From contig NW_024881313.1 in the NCBI RefSeq assembly GCF_018691265.1, forward strand, positions 11,422,501 through 11,486,500: DNA of 64,000 bases, in the 5' to 3' direction. A program made the translations under genes and the position numbers. Source of the stretch: Tyto alba (Eukaryota > Chordata > Aves > Strigiformes > Tytonidae). Position 1 is the first letter of the stretch, and each line of letters opens with the position of its first letter. Positions 60,282 through 64,000 of the stretch are shown one piece after another. The notes below the pieces were generated by a model, which saw nothing but the letters and a program-made list of their open reading frames with translations, did no database searches and was not told the origin of the DNA.

Positions 60282-61511
60282 AACACAGATAACTTTTATC
60301 ACAGATCAAATCAGGTTACTGATTAGGACTATGAAGAGCATAACTAATCAGTGATGCAGAAGGTACACAGCCTAGCTCTGTGTGTTTAGTGATAATATTT
60401 TTAGATCCAGATAGGTATGGCTAGCATTCAGCTGTCATTAGCTGAAGTAACAAAAGTATATAATGTCCCAATATGCAAAAATTTAGATGGGCTGTTGGGT
60501 GTAATGCTTGTACTCCAGGTACTCCTAAGACCCAGTTTATCAGGGTTCATTAGTTCTGGTGAGGCATTGTCAGGGAGTTCTGCAGAGGTCTTCTGACTGT
60601 GTTTGGTTCCAGTAGGTTTATTGGCTGGGCTCAAAACCAGCTTTGGTCTGCTTTGCTGCTGAACTCATGTATTCCCTTAGAAAGGGGACTCCCAAGGAGT
60701 CCCAGCACATCTGTAGGTGGTACTCTGCAGATCACATAGCGAGGTTCATATTGTACTGTGCCTGATCTAGTAAATTCAACTAGAATTCTTCAGGATCATC
60801 AGTAGGATGGTTTTGCTCCTGTCTTTGGACTAATTAATTGCAACCCAGCTATACTGCTACAGAAATGAAGCTATTCTGTATTCCAGGTCAGGGTGTACAG
60901 TTAGCACTCACTCACACCCAGATTCTCAGTCTTACACTGTCTATCTCAAAGTTCCCTCTTGCTTAACTGTATGATTCTGACTCATACTAACCCACATATT
61001 ATTCAGTGCTTTTACTTTACCTAAGTGCAATAAAAGAGTAATAAAAGAGATACAGCAGCAGTCAACATTCAGTCTTTTAGGGAAAAGTCCTCCTGTTAAA
61101 TTTTTTTGCCTCCTCATTCTGGTTTCCTGTTAGATTAGTGCCATTTCTTACTCTGTATTGGTTTATAATTTAAAGCCCTATAAAGTTGCTTAATCTGGAT
61201 CAGTTTATCTCTAGACTGAGAGTATAAAAGCATCAGGCACATAGTTTACCTTTTACTTATGGCCATGCACCATGAATGCAGAAAATACACAAATCATGAT
61301 CTGATATTAAAGCCCTTGCTCAGCAATTCTTGAACAGTTCACTAGATCAGATATAACAAAGCTGAGCCTGAACATAAATGCATGGGATTATGGAAATGTT
61401 GTTTATAATTTGTTACAAAGTTCTTATTATAATGAAAAGTAAAATAGAGATAAAATACTATGTAACACATCAGTTTCCATTACTTGTAAATGGTCTCATT
61501 CAGAACCTGGG

Positions 61512-61593
61512 GAAGACTGTGTATGTACATTTTTGAGCTCTGTATGAGTGAGGAAGATTGTGTATGTACATTTTTGAGCTCTGTATGAGTGAG
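61512..61593. repeat. 41-bp tandem duplication
   Basis: Units 61512-61552 and 61553-61593 differ at a single base (GAAGACTG against GAAGATTG). Such near-identity implies a recent event or gene conversion. Confidence 0.95.
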
Positions 61594-63851
61594 GATACAA
61601 TGATCAGAACAGAGGGGACCAAATCTTGATGAAGATTTTTAGGATCTATCCTAATAAAGTAGTAAATTATTTTGTTCCTAATGAATTGATGTTGCTAGTC
61701 AAATGTTTAAACAGAAAATGTGGTTAGCCATCAGCAAAACTGTATAGAGGTAACTTCACACTATATTCCAAAGTGTGAAAAATAGATAAACATGAAAAAA
61801 AGAAAATACTGTTTTTTTTTTTTTTTTCTATTCGTTTCTCCTAGTAATAGCTATATTGTAGTTACATATGGTAAGAATATGCCCAAAGCATTTGATGAAA
61901 ATATAGTTTCCAAGAGTAACCCTTGATAAACTATCCTATATGTGGAAAGAATTGTACCTTAACTATTTAAGTTCTATTTCTGTCTAATATTATCTTTAAT
62001 TTCCCAAGACATCCAGTTTCTTGGTTTCACTACTGTTTTCAGTTTCTACTAATGACCTCCCAAATTAATGCTTGGCATCAAATATTCATTTATGCTGTGA
62101 TTATGCTACTAGCTGGCAAGTCAGTCTTCTACTGAAGAAAATACTTTAGCAGATGAGAGACAGAGAACAGAGAGATTAAACAAGTTCCATGAGGCAATTG
62201 CCACCAGAGATCTTTTTAATTTTGGTTGATAGGGGATGAGGCAGTAAGGCATCACACTGCCAAGCCTAATTACGGCAATCAGTAAAGGTGTTGGTAAAAT
62301 ACAGTTCAAGTTTGCTGACATTAACTTTGCAAATAATGAGAGGCTGCTCACAGAAAGAGCCCTTGTCAAAAAAAGACATTTAAAAATGTGTGTTTGCATT
62401 GCTAAAGGGGCACTGTAAGAAAGCATTATATTGAAAGCACATGAACAGTAGTTGCACTTTGTGTGAACCTCCTACTAAATGTGTGCCCTTTTATGTTCAG
62501 TAAACAGAAATTGGTTAGTTTCAGATTAGGTTTTATCCTGTTTTTGTGGTTTTTATTCGGTATTTTATTTAGATGAAGCTGTAACTCAAACTAAAGGCTA
62601 TGAAATTTTGCATTGGTGTGCTTCTAAAGGTTTCTTTCTGGAATAAATGACTTTGATATTGCAAATACCATCTTAGATCACTGTAACCTGTCTGTCCCTG
62701 AGGGCATAAAAGTGGAACACCTTGAAGGAAGATAAACCCATCCTCTGAAATTCCAAAGCTCTCAAACAATGGAATGGACACTTTATGCATTTCTCAAGTT
62801 TTCCTAAATTTCACTGGATGAATTCCTGACCCTGTGCAAGCCAATTGCCAATTGCCAGTAGACTACAGAAGAACCAGAGATTCACCAATTTTTGGTGACT
62901 GTTTTTCAGTAATTTCAAATGTTTTATTTTATATCTTGCTAATGTTGTCCTTCTCTATGCCTTGCTTTTCTTAAATGTCTGCTTCCAGTAAAGATGCTCA
63001 TAATTAGTGATATCATTATTCTTATTGCTATTTTTATTACTTGCAATGTTTTCTGAATTGTCTTTAAATGTATTGCCATCACAGTGGAAAAACCCACTTG
63101 TTTTAGCAGACATATTAGATACTTGATATATCAGAAAACTTGAAACACTGTGTCTGAGAATATGCTATGTAAATACTGTGTTCTGTACTTCTGTTAATGC
63201 ATTGCTGTATTGTGCTATTTCATGCTTTGTTAGTGGGATGCTGGACCCTGCTGGCCAGGTTCCAAGGCACAGCAGGTTTAAGAGTCAGTAATGATAAAGA
63301 TCAGCCAGACAGCTGAGTCCTCAAAATAACAAATTAGTTCTCTAAATTCAGTCAAAAGGGAAGCTAAACCAAACTATCTGGTTCTTCAGTTGGTGGTTTG
63401 TGTAATGCATCTGCCTCACGAGGGATGACAATATTTTCTGATACAATCAGCGAAATGCTGAGAAAATATATAAAGCATGGAAGAAGAAAACCACAGGCTT
63501 CCACTCAAAACTGAATCATAAATTTTCATATGATTAAGTTGTGAGACTTATTTTTGCATCTAGGAAAGAAGAACATGCATCATGTGATTTTTTTTTCATT
63601 GCAGCATGACTTATGCCACACAGTTCATGTGAGATCATCTCTGCGAGTTTTGTTTTTTTGCTCTTGATGTTACAAATTCGTGGGTTTTTTACTCATCCTA
63701 CTCTGAATATATAAACATTAAATGTAACACTGCTTCTCTATCTGAGAAGTAAAGAAAATTCAAAGGTCAAAATCATAGATAAAATGAGTCAATAATTAAA
63801 ATCAGTAATGTGCCACCAACTAAAAACCACATTTAACACATTAATGTATTA

Positions 63852-64000
63852 ACTAGAAAGGGTGAAGAGAAGAGCAATGAGGTTGTTGAAAGATATATGT
63901 GAAGCAACTAAGCAGGATAGGACTTCTTAGCTTCAGAAAGAGAAGACAGCTGGGTAATAGGGGTATATAAATTATGAGTAGCATGGTAATGATAGATAGG
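63852..64000 (+). mobile_element. LINE (CR1-like) fragment running off the right edge
   Basis: Translation gives LERVKRRAMRLLKD, then LQKEKTAG and GYINYE, matching the order of the CR1-type ORF2 C-terminus (LERVQRRA..., SLEKRRL..., YK). Two stops interrupt it. The element continues past the end of the window. Confidence 0.55.

Larger units (their letters stand above)
59581..63851. other. Intergenic, no gene seen
   Basis: AT-rich with the two tandem duplications at 60224 and 61512. No gene recognised. Confidence 0.6.

Overview
This is a vertebrate nuclear window, almost certainly avian. The evidence is CR1 LINEs with the bird-type octamer 3' end (ATTCTATG/GATTC repeats), ERVL-like solo LTRs of a type common in birds, low repeat density, a compact eight-exon TMEM106B orthologue and a strong CpG-island promoter. 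No bacterial-type operons, tRNA, rRNA or CRISPR arrays were seen.

Layout. Positions 1-24,470 are intergenic. They hold a CR1 3' end (about 1,282-1,772), an unexplained open frame with splice-like borders (2,119-2,439), two old SINE/LINE-like relics (about 9,195-9,400 and 17,950-18,050), a decayed CR1 reverse-transcriptase segment (about 19,480-20,315) and an old ERVL-like LTR (23,843-24,472). Positions 24,530-42,760 carry the only gene I can support, TMEM106B, on the minus strand. It has a non-coding first exon in the CpG island, seven coding exons (39,383 down to 30,157; 275 codons plus stop) and a probable 3' UTR of about 5.6 kb ending at an AATAAA near 24,548. The CpG island spans about 42,150-43,290. 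Positions 43,300-64,000 are intergenic again. They hold a candidate ERV LTR (about 44,130-44,715), an unclassified repeat-like block (about 52,620-53,490), an ERVL-like solo LTR with a 5-bp target-site duplication (53,495-54,066), a minus-strand CR1 with a damaged RT domain (55,666-56,670), a GC-rich patch (about 59,355-59,580), two short tandem duplications and a LINE fragment running off the right edge.

Biology. TMEM106B is a single-pass type II lysosomal membrane glycoprotein. Every splice junction from exon 2 to exon 8 could be read with GT/AG borders and matching phases. The predicted protein keeps the CxxC pair, the membrane segment, all five lumenal N-glycosylation sequons and the two lumenal cysteines of the human protein. 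I found no convincing new multigene system. The observations most worth a second look are the AATAAA hexamer overlapping the TMEM106B stop codon, a perfect 19-bp hairpin in intron 6, the orphan splice-bordered frame near 2.2 kb, and the LTR sitting just past the TMEM106B 3' end.
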